This document shows, in pieces, positions 34,911 to 44,153 of a stretch of 64,000 bases of DNA (its first letter is position 1; the number at the start of each line of letters is the position of its first letter). Made by a program: the position numbers and the translations under genes. A model generated the notes under the pieces. That model ran no database searches. It had not been told where the DNA came from and worked only from the letters and a program-made list of their open reading frames with translations. The DNA is taken from NCBI GenBank assembly GCA_024743175.1, contig JANSXA010000002.1, positions 558,001-622,000 on the forward strand, written 5' to 3'. This stretch comes from Pseudomonadaceae bacterium. Lineage in GTDB: Bacteria; Pseudomonadota; Gammaproteobacteria; Pseudomonadales; Azotimanducaceae.

Positions 34911-36404
34911 ATGAACAAAATCGGCCCGTTTCTGGCGCTTGTTGTGGCATTGGTAGTGATTGGTCTTGGTGCCGCACAATTTCGCCATACCACCTATAAC
35001 ATTCCCTGGCTGCCGGGCAGCGAAACTGAGATATGGCAGGTTGAAGCCCGCATCGAATTTGATGCCCGGGGCAGTGCTGCCCAGGTTTATCTGACGCTAC
35101 CGCCTGACCAGCAGGGGTTTGCCATGGTCAGTGAAGCGACTGCTTCTTCCGGCTGGGGGTTTGCAATTGAAGGCGATCAGATTCAACGCCGCGCACATTG
35201 GACCCAGCGCGCTCCACAGGGCCGGCAGGTACTGTTTTACAAACTTGATCTGGCGGTCAGCGACGCTGACACCTGGGAACTGCCGCCACCCGCACCAACC
35301 GGTACAATCATCTGGGATGAGCCCTATCAGACTGCAGTAAGCCATGTACTGGACAACATCCTGCCTATCACGGCAGATCCGCACACCATGGCGCTGCAGC
35401 TGATTCAAACCCTCAACCGCCAACCGCCAGACCAGAACGTCTCCCTGCTGACCTCGGCCTATACCGGTGCTGATCTCATGCAACGTGTGCTGCAGACCGC
35501 CGGACTCAGTGCGCGGGCGGTACAGGTACTTGAACTGGAAGATGGCAGACGCCGCCAGGCACTCGCTGACTATCTGCAGGTGTGGGATGGGCAGCAATGG
35601 CGCCTGTACGACCCCGCTGTTGGTGAGGTGACCAAATCAACTGAACTTCTGCTCTGGCAAACCGGCACACCGGGTGTTTTAGAAGTGTTGGGCGGAACCA
35701 ACAGCCGGGTATCTTTCTCTATGATCAGCCAGTCCCGTTCATCTCTGCTGCTGGCCCAGGAGCAGGCAGACGATTTCGCGTTATCGCTGTATAACCTGCC
35801 AATTGCCGAACAGAGCATGTTTAAACTGATCATGCTGCTGCCTGTTGGTGCGTTTGTTGTTGTGCTGCTGCGTGTTCTGGTAGGCATCCGCACCTCCGGC
35901 ACCTTCATGCCTGTTCTGATTGCCCTGGCATTTCTGCAGACAGAGCTGATTCCCGGGCTGACCAGTTTCATTATTGTTGTTGGCATTGGTTTATCTATTC
36001 GATCCTACCTTTCCACCCTCAACCTTTTGTTAGTGGCACGTATCGCCACCCTGGTGGTGCTGGTCATAGGCATTATTTCGCTGTTCAGTATCGTCAGCTA
36101 TCGACTTGGCTTGATTCAGGGTCTGACCATCACGTTTTTTCCGATGATCATTCTGGCATGGACTATTGAACGCATGTCGATTACCTGGGAAGAGGAAGGT
36201 CCAAAAGAAGTCCTGCTGCAGGGTGGCGGTAGCTTGTTTGTTGCCGTGCTGGCCTTCCTGTTAATGGATATGGCTGTCATTGAACACCTGGCTTTCAACT
36301 TTCCGGAACTGCATCTTGCCCTGCTGGGTCTGATTCTGCTTGCCGGACGTTATACCGGTTATCGCCTGCTGGAACTCAAACGCTTCAGTGCATTCAACTC
36401 ATGA
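34911..36404 (+). CDS. 7TM protein with inactive transglutaminase-like domain
   Basis: 497 residues. One N-terminal membrane helix (about 8-23), an extracytoplasmic domain of about 270 residues resembling the transglutaminase fold but without a clear catalytic Cys-His-Asp triad (AGLSARAVQVLEL, DYLQVWDGQQWRLYDP), and seven C-terminal membrane helices (about 305-485; VGIRTSGTFMPVLIALAF is typical). This matches the inactive transglutaminase/7TM family found with RimK-like ligases. It probably binds a peptide or glycan substrate at the membrane. It overlaps the following ATP-grasp gene by four bases. Confidence 0.85.
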   Translation: MNKIGPFLALVVALVVIGLGAAQFRHTTYNIPWLPGSETEIWQVEARIEFDARGSAAQVYLTLPPDQQGFAMVSEATASSGWGFAIEGDQIQRRAHWTQRAPQGRQVLFYKLDLAVSDADTWELPPPAPTGTIIWDEPYQTAVSHVLDNILPITADPHTMALQLIQTLNRQPPDQNVSLLTSAYTGADLMQRVLQTAGLSARAVQVLELEDGRRRQALADYLQVWDGQQWRLYDPAVGEVTKSTELLLWQTGTPGVLEVLGGTNSRVSFSMISQSRSSLLLAQEQADDFALSLYNLPIAEQSMFKLIMLLPVGAFVVVLLRVLVGIRTSGTFMPVLIALAFLQTELIPGLTSFIIVVGIGLSIRSYLSTLNLLLVARIATLVVLVIGIISLFSIVSYRLGLIQGLTITFFPMIILAWTIERMSITWEEEGPKEVLLQGGGSLFVAVLAFLLMDMAVIEHLAFNFPELHLALLGLILLAGRYTGYRLLELKRFSAFNS

Positions 36405-37378
36405 AAAACTGGATCAGTCCGTTTGAACTCAAGCGCCGCGGCATCCTTGGCATGAACCGGCGCAATGTTTCCTATATCAGCCGTTACAACAATCGACGTC
36501 AGTTTCCCCTTGTCGACAACAAGCTGAAAACCAAGCTGGTTGCTGAAGAAGCAGGGCTGGCAGTACCAAAGCTCATCGACATCGTTGCGACTCAACATGA
36601 GGTTGAAAGCGTTGAACAGAATCTGAAAGACCTGGATTCATTTGTTGCTAAACCCGCTCAGGGCAGCGGTGGCAAAGGCATTCTGGTTGTTGTCGGCCAG
36701 GAAGATGGGCTGTACAGGAAAGCCAGCGGTGATCTGATCACGCTGGCTGCGGTGAAAAGACACCTGACCAACACTTTAAGTGGTCTGCACTCTCTGGGCG
36801 GCAGAAACGATGTAGCCTTTCTGGAGACACTTGTGCGTGTGGACCCGGTTTTTTCGTCGTTCAGTCATGAAGGTGTACCGGACATCCGTCTGATCGTTTT
36901 CCAGGGCATACCCGTTATGGGCATGTTACGCCTGGCGACCCGTGCCTCAGATGGCAAAGCCAATCTGCACCAGGGGGCTATCGGGGTTGGTCTGGATATT
37001 GCCACCGGGCGCGGCATTCAAGCTGTGTTACACAATAAACTGGTTACCCATCATCCGGATACCGGTGCCGACCTGTCTACTCTGACCGTGCCGAACTGGC
37101 CTTCCCTGCTGAGACTTGCGGCGGAATGTTACGAAGTCACGGAACTTGGCTACCTGGGTTGTGACATTGTTATCGACCGCGACAGAGGGCCTTTGATACT
37201 TGAACTGAACGCCCGCCCGGGCCTGTCAATTCAGCTGGCCAACAACAGTGGTCTGCTGCCACGCCTGCAACGTGTAGAGGCGACAAAAACAAAAAAGATG
37301 CGCATTGCCGATCGCCTGCAGTTTGCCATGGAAAACTTCAAACACGACGATACCTGGGAAACCCTGCCTGCTTTCTAG
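36401..37378 (+). CDS. RimK-related alpha-L-glutamate ligase-like ATP-grasp protein
   Basis: 325 residues of ATP-grasp fold. FVAKPAQGSGGKGILVV gives the ATP-binding loop, PDIRLIVFQGIPVMGMLRL the central strand region, and GPLILELNARPGLSIQ the metal-binding Glu-Asn motif. The family resembles RimK, which adds glutamate to a protein C-terminus, so this enzyme likely forms an amide bond between an amino acid and a peptide, protein or small molecule. The ATG overlaps the stop of the transglutaminase-like gene (ATGA), and together with the retropepsin-like gene it forms a recurrent amidoligase cassette. Confidence 0.85.
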   Translation: MKNWISPFELKRRGILGMNRRNVSYISRYNNRRQFPLVDNKLKTKLVAEEAGLAVPKLIDIVATQHEVESVEQNLKDLDSFVAKPAQGSGGKGILVVVGQEDGLYRKASGDLITLAAVKRHLTNTLSGLHSLGGRNDVAFLETLVRVDPVFSSFSHEGVPDIRLIVFQGIPVMGMLRLATRASDGKANLHQGAIGVGLDIATGRGIQAVLHNKLVTHHPDTGADLSTLTVPNWPSLLRLAAECYEVTELGYLGCDIVIDRDRGPLILELNARPGLSIQLANNSGLLPRLQRVEATKTKKMRIADRLQFAMENFKHDDTWETLPAF

Positions 37379-37396
37379 CGACTGGCTCTGAACCCG

Positions 37397-38479
37397 TCAG
37401 CTTGTCAGCCAATCCAGAATGCGCGGGTTTTCTTCCACCGGGTAGGTGTGGGACAGATCATCTATTTCCCGATACTCAACCACAGCGCCAGCGCCGCTGA
37501 GCGCCTGTCGTGCAGTACGTGCAACGTCAACCGGGAACATCCAGTCCAGCGCTCCATGCATCAGATAGATCGGCAGCCCCTGCAGGCGCTGGGCGTCCGC
37601 CACTTCCACCAGCATGGGATGAAACGAGGCAGAACTGGGGGCCAGATGCGTGAAGGGTGATGTGCTCTGCAATCCGCTGACATAACTGAATGTACCGCCA
37701 TCAGACATACCACTTAACAACACCCTGGTTGGGTCAATAGACCAGTGCTCCTGCACATAGGTCAACATGGCTGCAAGATTTTCAGAATCCGCGTCGGGTC
37801 CCATCAATGACCAGGTACCCTCTTTTGAAGTTGGGCTGACAACAATCACATTTCTGCTGCGCGCGACCTTGATCCAGGACCATAAAAAACTGCGTCCATG
37901 GCCGCTGCCGCCATGCAGCGCAAACACGACGGGCACAGTTTCTCCAGCGTAATACTCGGGCACGTAAAGTGAGAACCCGCCACGCTCATCAGCCGCATTG
38001 GAGATATGCATGACACCAACATTGGGTTGCGCAGGATCAACCTTAGCCAGACGCGCCAGCAGCTTTTCATCATCACGAGACTCCGGCAGCAGGAAGAAAC
38101 GACTCACCGGCGGTAACATCGCGCTGAGTGGGTAGATGGATTCTGTAGCCTTGGTGTTGAACCCAACAGCACGATAGGCTGCCATGGCCGCATTACTCTG
38201 GTTCTGGGCACTGAGAAACTCGTCGAAACTACGCATCAGCAGCTCAGCGCTGGTTGTCGCTTGTTGGACAAAACCCGCGAGATGTTCCGGCCAGGCAGCG
38301 GCGCTGAATTGTGCCAGCCCTTGTTTTACGGGCTCGCGATAAGGCAGTATTTCCTCTGCGAGTTGGGCCAGGTTCGGCGGATGCAGATGTCTGGCCGCAT
38401 GCCCCATAACCTCAATTCCCGTGAGCAACGGTGGTATCAGAGCAGTGGTTGCTTCAAGCAGCTCGTCTGTATTGTCCAT
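37397..38479 (-). CDS. alpha/beta hydrolase, PHB-depolymerase/phospholipase-like
   Basis: 360 residues. A helical N-terminal part of about 150 residues with no recognised domain precedes an alpha/beta hydrolase: VVFALHGGSGHGRSFLW (oxyanion region), LLSGMSDGGTFSYVSG with the nucleophile Ser in GMSDGG, YLMHGALDWMFPV with the acid, and DLSHTYP with the catalytic His. The catalytic part resembles poly(3-hydroxybutyrate) depolymerase-like and carboxylesterase enzymes. No signal peptide is seen. The frame reaches a TTG at 38521, but the ATG at 38479 avoids overlap with the divergent gene. Confidence 0.8.
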   Translation of the reverse strand: MDNTDELLEATTALIPPLLTGIEVMGHAARHLHPPNLAQLAEEILPYREPVKQGLAQFSAAAWPEHLAGFVQQATTSAELLMRSFDEFLSAQNQSNAAMAAYRAVGFNTKATESIYPLSAMLPPVSRFFLLPESRDDEKLLARLAKVDPAQPNVGVMHISNAADERGGFSLYVPEYYAGETVPVVFALHGGSGHGRSFLWSWIKVARSRNVIVVSPTSKEGTWSLMGPDADSENLAAMLTYVQEHWSIDPTRVLLSGMSDGGTFSYVSGLQSTSPFTHLAPSSASFHPMLVEVADAQRLQGLPIYLMHGALDWMFPVDVARTARQALSGAGAVVEYREIDDLSHTYPVEENPRILDWLTS

Positions 38480-38547
38480 CAGGCCACTATAACCAGAATC
38501 TTGTATAGTGTGTGGCAGCAATTTCTGCCAACCAGGAGAGGCGCGCA

Positions 38548-39411
38548 GTGGAGCGAGTGAAAAACAACTTTGACCGCAGCCTGGAAGACGTCGGCAACGT
38601 TCAACTTCTCGAGCACGTCAACTTAACGGTTCCTGATCAATCAGTTGCCGGTATGTTCTATGTGACAGGCCTGGGATTCACCCGCGACCCTTACATCGAA
38701 TTCGGCACCCTCAACATGTGGATTAACCTGGGTGAGCAGCAGTTTCACATGCCCACCAATGAGGCCCAGGTATTGCGCGGCCATATTGCGGTTGTGGTTC
38801 CAGATCTCGACGATTTAGGTGCACGTCTGAAATTCGCCGCGCGCGGATTGGGCGACACCGCCTTCAAAAGCATTGAGAGTGACAACTGTCTCGACCTCAC
38901 CTGCCCATTTGGCAACCACATCAAAGCCTTTGCACCGGCAAGCTTTCCAGACATAGATCTGGGCATGCCCTACGTTCAGTTCGATGTGCCTCCCAACACC
39001 AGCGCAGGTATTGCCAGATTTTATACCCAGGTGCTGGGTTGTCCCTGCCAGCATGATAACGACACCACACGAGTAGCCATGGGCCACAACCAGCATCTGA
39101 TTTTCAAAGAAACCGATGCGCCGCTCGCTGCTTATGATGGCCACCACATTGCCATCTACGTGGCGGACTTTTCCGGCCCGCATGGCTGGCTGTCCCAACG
39201 TGGCCTGATCAGCGAAGAGTCTGACCAGTTTCAATATCGATTTGTTGATATTGTTGACCCGGACAGCGGCGAGGTGCTTTATCAGGTAGAACATGAGGTG
39301 CGCGCACTAAGCCATGCGATGTATCGCCGCCCTCTGGTGAATCGCAACCCCAGCACAAATTTTTTCACTTACCGGAAAGGCAACGAGCAGTTTTCACCTG
39401 CGCCCAGATAA
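38548..39411 (+). CDS. VOC (glyoxalase/extradiol dioxygenase-like) superfamily protein
   Basis: 287 residues with two vicinal-oxygen-chelate-like halves. The first begins [20 protein letters not shown] and includes LGEQQFHMP; the second includes [20 protein letters not shown] and [10 protein letters not shown]. The spacing fits a tandem VOC protein such as an extradiol dioxygenase, although metal ligands are not fully clear. The GTG at 38548 is favoured: AGGAG lies 9 bases ahead. It is the first gene of a tightly packed plus-strand series; the MoxR-type ATPase starts one base after its stop. Confidence 0.75.
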   Translation: MERVKNNFDRSLEDVGNVQLLEHVNLTVPDQSVAGMFYVTGLGFTRDPYIEFGTLNMWINLGEQQFHMPTNEAQVLRGHIAVVVPDLDDLGARLKFAARGLGDTAFKSIESDNCLDLTCPFGNHIKAFAPASFPDIDLGMPYVQFDVPPNTSAGIARFYTQVLGCPCQHDNDTTRVAMGHNQHLIFKETDAPLAAYDGHHIAIYVADFSGPHGWLSQRGLISEESDQFQYRFVDIVDPDSGEVLYQVEHEVRALSHAMYRRPLVNRNPSTNFFTYRKGNEQFSPAPR

Positions 39412-39412
39412 T

Positions 39413-40243
39413 ATGACCCAAGCCGTAGATTTTTTCACCGCAGATTCTGAACCCTACTACCTGCCTCTGGCAGATGAAGTAGAAATATTCCGTGCCGCCT
39501 ACAGCGCCAGATTGCCCATTTTGCTGAAAGGCCCAACGGGCTGTGGCAAAACACGTTTTGTCGAACACATGACCTGGCGTCTGTATCGCGAAACCGCCAA
39601 CCAGCTCGAAGTGCCGTTGGTGACCGTCTCGTGTCACGAAGACCTCACCGCAACCGACATGGTGGGCCGCTATCTGCTCAAAGGTGACGAAACTGTCTGG
39701 GCCGACGGTCCTTTGACACGTGCTGTACGTACCGGCGCAATCTGCTACCTTGACGAAATTGTTGAGGCGCGCAAAGACACCACAGTGCTGATCCATTCAT
39801 TAACGGATCATCGACGCATCTTACCGATCGATAAGACCGGGGAACTGGTCGCCGCACACCCTGAGTTTCTGCTTGTCATCTCATACAACCCGGGTTATCA
39901 GAGCGTTTTAAAAGATCTGAAGCCGAGTACACGGCAGCGTTTTGTCAGTCTGGAGTTTGATTACCCGGAAGTTGAGCTGGAAGCCAAAATCATTGCCCAC
40001 GAAGCCGGTATTGACGAAGACATTGCCGGCCGCCTCGCCGTCATCGGCGAACGCGTGCGCAACCTCAAGCAACACGGCTTTGAAGAGGGTGTAAGCACGC
40101 GCTTGTTGATCTATACCGGGGACCTCATTTCCGCCGGCATTGATCCCCGCCGAGCGGCTCAGGTCGCCATTGTCACTGCTATTTCAGACGACCGCACTGT
40201 CCAGCAGGCGGTAGCAGATATCGTTGATGTGATTCTGCCCTGA
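39413..40243 (+). CDS. MoxR-type AAA+ ATPase, NorQ/CbbQ family
   Basis: 276 residues. Walker A is GPTGCGKT (40-47), Walker B ends in D114-E115 ([11 protein letters not shown]), and the sensor-like SYNPGYQS and [11 protein letters not shown] segments match NorQ/NirQ/CbbQ ATPases. These work with a von Willebrand A protein (NorD/CbbO) to activate or insert metal into a target enzyme: nitric oxide reductase for NorQ, Rubisco for CbbQ. No NO reductase or Rubisco gene is in the window, so the client is unknown. The VWA gene follows after one base. Confidence 0.9.
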   Translation: MTQAVDFFTADSEPYYLPLADEVEIFRAAYSARLPILLKGPTGCGKTRFVEHMTWRLYRETANQLEVPLVTVSCHEDLTATDMVGRYLLKGDETVWADGPLTRAVRTGAICYLDEIVEARKDTTVLIHSLTDHRRILPIDKTGELVAAHPEFLLVISYNPGYQSVLKDLKPSTRQRFVSLEFDYPEVELEAKIIAHEAGIDEDIAGRLAVIGERVRNLKQHGFEEGVSTRLLIYTGDLISAGIDPRRAAQVAIVTAISDDRTVQQAVADIVDVILP

Positions 40244-40244
40244 T

Positions 40245-42221
40245 ATGGTCAACCTCGCTGCCTGCGAAGACACTCTGGCACTGTTCACAGAGGGCATAGC
40301 TGGACGTTATCTGCACATCAAAGCCACAGATGAGTTTGCCAACAATCGTCAGCTTGCTTATCACAATGATCGTGCAGGTCAGGGTTCGGATGCCCTGTTT
40401 CTGCCTGAAGAAATTGATGCGCCAGATCATCACTGTTATCGCGTTCTGGTGCTTGAGCAGATCGGGCTGCGTGAGTGCGGCACGTTCTCCTTCCGCATGC
40501 AGCGCGGCCTGGCGGAGATCAGCGAACTGGCGTCGCGTTACGAGGTACCCAAGGGCGCAACACCTCGCACCGGCGACTTTTTTCTGTTATTCAGCGCGTT
40601 TGCACAACCCTCGTTAGCGTCAGAGCTTTTTAACCTGTTTGAAAAAGCGCGGGTACAGGCACATCTGCTGCGTACCTACCCCGGCATCAACCGGCACATG
40701 CAGCGATATCACCAACACCTGCTGGCCACGGCGGAATTACACTACGATCCGCTCAGCTTTGGTCATCGCAGCCTGTGGGGAGACGACGAAATACCGCCAG
40801 AGTGGCGCTCGTTAGGTGATGCTCTGCAGCAGCTGCAGGGTCCTGATCAAAGCGTCTACGACAGCGTGCGCGCCTTGTGCCAGCTGTATGATCAGGTCGC
40901 TGAGGCTTATGTTTTCGACAACTTGACCGCTTACCCCAGCCCCGAAGAATCGATTCCCGACTGGCTGAATCGAGAACAGCGCATCGACGAGTGGGATGAA
41001 AAACTGGAAGAGCTGGACGACCAGGTCATGATGGCTGACATGATTCATGCGGAAGATCTCGAGGCAGAACGCGGTGAGACCAGTGAAGCAGCCGTTCGTG
41101 ATGCAGAAGTTGACATCAAGATGTTGATGGATGAACGTGACACTCTGAAGCGTCGTATCGACATGGAAAAATCATCCGTACAACATGCCCTTGGCGCTGA
41201 TCGCTCCGCTGCTCGGAGTTATCGGTATGACGAATGGGATTATCTGCAGCGTCGTTATCTGACGCACTGGTGTCGTGTCTACGAAGAATCACTGTCAGGT
41301 ACTGACGAAGAAGATATAGAGGGGCTGAACAACGCCATCCGCCATTTTCAGGGCATTGTGCAGAAACAGCTGGAGCAGATACGCCCAACGGGCTTGCAGC
41401 GCATCTCCCGTGTGCAGGACGGCGACGAACTGGACCTGAACGCCATTATCGAAGCGCGCCAGGACATCCGCGCCGGCCAGAGCCCCAGCGAGCGCTTCTA
41501 CTCGCGCAAGGAGCGCATGCATCGCGATGTATGCGCCATATTTCTGGTGGATTTAAGTGCATCCACCGATGACCCGGTAGAACCGCCGGAACCGAAAGAC
41601 TGGTCCGACTATGACGAGGATGCCGCGGACAATATGCGTGACCCATGGTACGCCTCGCTGAGCAGCGACGAAGAAGAACCTGTTGTTGAACGCAAAATCA
41701 TCGACATCCAACGCGAAGCCATGGTGGTTATGGCCTCGGCGCTGGATGCCCTGGGTGACAGTTACGGCATCTACGGTTTTTCCGGTTACGGCAAAGACTG
41801 TGTGGAGGTGTTTGTTGCTAAAGAACCCCAGGAAGGTTTTTCCCAACGCACCCTGCAATCCATCGCCGCAATGAAGCCGAAGCGATCCACTCGTATGGGT
41901 CCTGCCATCCGACACAGCACGCATAAGCTGATGCAGTCCGGCCACGCGATGAAGGTGTTAATGATCATCAGTGATGGCTTTCCTCAGGACAGCGACTATG
42001 GGCCCGAACGTGGTAATCACACTTACGGGGTCGAAGATACCGCCAAAGCCATCAAAGAAGCCCAGCAGAAAGGTGTGGAAACATTCTGTATCACTGTCGA
42101 TCGATCCGGGCAGGATTATCTCAAGCAGATGTGCCCTGATTCCCGTTATCTGGTGATTGAAGAGATGGAAGATCTGCCCGATCAGCTTACCAAAGTGTAC
42201 GCTGCGCTGACCGGACGCTGA
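40245..42221 (+). CDS. von Willebrand A domain protein, NorD/CbbO-like
   Basis: 658 residues. An N-terminal alpha-helical region of about 250 residues, a long charged coiled stretch (about 250-330), and a C-terminal VWA domain from about residue 430. The metal-ion-dependent adhesion site is VDLSAST with D436, supported by RSTRMGPAIRHS and ISDGFPQD. This is the standard partner of the NorQ-type ATPase. An insert of acidic residues after the MIDAS (DDPVEPPEPKDWSDYDEDA) is notable. The gene is one base downstream of the ATPase and followed closely by a rhomboid protease gene. Confidence 0.88.
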   Translation: MVNLAACEDTLALFTEGIAGRYLHIKATDEFANNRQLAYHNDRAGQGSDALFLPEEIDAPDHHCYRVLVLEQIGLRECGTFSFRMQRGLAEISELASRYEVPKGATPRTGDFFLLFSAFAQPSLASELFNLFEKARVQAHLLRTYPGINRHMQRYHQHLLATAELHYDPLSFGHRSLWGDDEIPPEWRSLGDALQQLQGPDQSVYDSVRALCQLYDQVAEAYVFDNLTAYPSPEESIPDWLNREQRIDEWDEKLEELDDQVMMADMIHAEDLEAERGETSEAAVRDAEVDIKMLMDERDTLKRRIDMEKSSVQHALGADRSAARSYRYDEWDYLQRRYLTHWCRVYEESLSGTDEEDIEGLNNAIRHFQGIVQKQLEQIRPTGLQRISRVQDGDELDLNAIIEARQDIRAGQSPSERFYSRKERMHRDVCAIFLVDLSASTDDPVEPPEPKDWSDYDEDAADNMRDPWYASLSSDEEEPVVERKIIDIQREAMVVMASALDALGDSYGIYGFSGYGKDCVEVFVAKEPQEGFSQRTLQSIAAMKPKRSTRMGPAIRHSTHKLMQSGHAMKVLMIISDGFPQDSDYGPERGNHTYGVEDTAKAIKEAQQKGVETFCITVDRSGQDYLKQMCPDSRYLVIEEMEDLPDQLTKVYAALTGR

Positions 42222-42250
42222 TCCTGACTGAGCCTGACACACCCTGGGTA

Positions 42251-43102
42251 GTGGTCTTTGCTGCGGACCAGGCCAAAGTTGTAAAAGAAGCTGCACTGGT
42301 ACTGAACGCCGTCGGCATCAAAAACACCACTGCGCGTCAGGGACATGACTGGGTCATCTGGGTTGCGCATACCGACCAGGCTGAGGCCCATCAGCAGCTG
42401 CAGTCTTACTGGGAAGAAAACCAACCTGATCCTGAGCAACCGGTAACCGCCACAGTTGTTGATAGCGGCTGGGCCGGCGTTGTCGGCTACCTGTTTGTGA
42501 TCTGGCTGATACCTGCCTTATCTACGTACAGCAGCCTGGATTTTCGCGATCTCGGTCGTCTTGATGCGGGTGCCGTCATGGCGGGTCAGTGGTGGCGCAC
42601 TGCGACGGCGTTAACCCTGCATGCGGATATCGCCCACATAGCTTCTAATTCTCTGTTCGGCTGCGTGTTCGGACTGTTTGTCGGGCGTTACCTTGGTTCA
42701 GGGCTGGGTTGGCTGCTGGTGTTAGTCTGCGGTATCGCGGCAAACCTTCTGAATGCCATCGTGCAACCTGCAGAATTTCTTGCCATCGGCGCATCAACGG
42801 CAACATTTGCTGCACTGGGAATCGTTCCAGCCTTCGGCTGGCGCCGCGGATTCTTCCGCGGCCGCGGGTTTAAACGTGGTTTTGCACCTATATTTGGCGC
42901 CATCGCTTTGCTGGCATTCACCGGATTCGGCGCGGAGAACGTCGACGTGTTGGGTCACTTGTTTGGATTCGCGGCAGGAATCGGTATGGGATTAGCTGTT
43001 GCCCACATCAAACTTGATAGCATCAGTCTGGCAGACCAGCAGCGTGCAGGCGTTGCGGTTTTCCTGATCCTTGGCGCTGCATGGATATTCGCGTTGCGTT
43101 AG
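42251..43102 (+). CDS. rhomboid family intramembrane serine protease
   Basis: 283 residues with an N-terminal cytoplasmic domain of about 75 residues and six membrane helices. The catalytic dyad is S182 in AIGASTATFAALG and H236 in DVLGHLFGFAAG; LTLHADIAHIASNSLFG matches helix 2. Rhomboids cut membrane proteins within the bilayer. The start is uncertain: GTG at 42251 is the first canonical codon, but the same frame is open upstream with codons for Thr-Glu-Pro-Asp-Thr-Pro-Trp, which look like the missing N-terminus, and only non-canonical CTG codons (42218 or 42224) could begin it. Confidence 0.85.
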   Translation: MVFAADQAKVVKEAALVLNAVGIKNTTARQGHDWVIWVAHTDQAEAHQQLQSYWEENQPDPEQPVTATVVDSGWAGVVGYLFVIWLIPALSTYSSLDFRDLGRLDAGAVMAGQWWRTATALTLHADIAHIASNSLFGCVFGLFVGRYLGSGLGWLLVLVCGIAANLLNAIVQPAEFLAIGASTATFAALGIVPAFGWRRGFFRGRGFKRGFAPIFGAIALLAFTGFGAENVDVLGHLFGFAAGIGMGLAVAHIKLDSISLADQQRAGVAVFLILGAAWIFALR

Positions 43103-43139
43103 AGTGAGGCGATCAACCAGCAAGGGGCATTACCTCAAC

Positions 43140-44153
43140 GTGTCCAACAGCAAGAGCATCCGTATTCCCGTTGCCGACTTTTCTGCCATACGAGCCAGCA
43201 ATACGGACTCAGCAGCAGCAATAGAGTTCCTCGAAACCTGGGACCACGCATTTCGAAACTTCGGTTTTATCACGTTGATCAATCACGGTCTGGAAGAGAA
43301 ATACCAACACCTGCAACCGCTGCTCGAAGCTTTTTTTGAGCTGCCGGAAACGGAGAAACTCAAATTCAGAGTTGCCCAGAACTACGGACACGGCGGTTTC
43401 ATACCACAGGGGCAGGAAAGTGTGTCAAGAACACACCTCGGCAGGGAACAGGCCCGACCGCCGGATGCGGTCGAAAGTCTGGCTACGTCGAATTCCGACC
43501 TCGGCACATTCCCCAATAAAACAAATGGCTACGCTACAGATGACCTGTTGATTGGCTGCAGGGCCCTGAAAGAGGGCCTTGACGATCTGGTCATCAAAGT
43601 GATGCAGATCATGGCCAGGTGTCTTGGATTACCGCTGGATCACTTTCAACACTTTTACCAGAACGGACGCGCTAACAACGATCTGCGTATAGCCAGGTAC
43701 CTGCCCGTAACACAAGCTCAGGCTGGACGGCAGATGCGCTACGGCGAGCATACCGACTATACCGGGTTTACCTTCCTGTGGCGCAGTGCAGATAATGGCC
43801 TGCAATGCCAGCATCCAGATATCAGCACCAACAACTGGATAGATATTCCCATTCCGAGCACGCACAAAGATGCGCTCATCGTGAATGCCGGTGATCTGAT
43901 TCAGCGTTGGACAAATGACTACTGGGTCAGCAATGTGCACAGAGTAATAAACCATGAAAGCAAGATTGATGCAGAGGACGCCAAAGGACCGCTGTCAATC
44001 GTTTACTTCACCGGCCCGCATGAGGAAACAAACATTCACGTCTTAACGGATTCAGAAAAAGTTCTGCAGCAGGGACCCGTCAAAGCGCCTTACGCGGAAG
44101 CAATCACAGCCGGGGAACATCTGTGGCGCAAGATCAACGCATCAAACCAGTGA
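43140..44153 (+). CDS. 2-oxoglutarate/Fe(II) oxygenase, isopenicillin N synthase-like
   Basis: 337 residues. The N-terminal DIOX_N-type part includes FRNFGFITLINHGLE, and the catalytic part has the iron ligands H204 and D206 in YGEHTDYTGFTFL and H267 in NVHRVINH, with a PLSIVYF strand for 2-oxoglutarate binding. AGDLIQRWTNDYW between them is typical. Members hydroxylate, desaturate or cyclise small molecules. The GTG at 43140 is the best start; the frame is open upstream into the rhomboid gene. The following MFS gene begins 31 bases before this gene ends, so they are co-translated. Confidence 0.85.
   Translation: MSNSKSIRIPVADFSAIRASNTDSAAAIEFLETWDHAFRNFGFITLINHGLEEKYQHLQPLLEAFFELPETEKLKFRVAQNYGHGGFIPQGQESVSRTHLGREQARPPDAVESLATSNSDLGTFPNKTNGYATDDLLIGCRALKEGLDDLVIKVMQIMARCLGLPLDHFQHFYQNGRANNDLRIARYLPVTQAQAGRQMRYGEHTDYTGFTFLWRSADNGLQCQHPDISTNNWIDIPIPSTHKDALIVNAGDLIQRWTNDYWVSNVHRVINHESKIDAEDAKGPLSIVYFTGPHEETNIHVLTDSEKVLQQGPVKAPYAEAITAGEHLWRKINASNQ

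Noticed and set aside
39413-42221. Assignment of the MoxR/VWA pair as true NO reductase accessory genes norQ/norD
   Set aside because: No norB/norC genes are in the window, and the surrounding operon contains unrelated enzymes, so gene symbols were not used.
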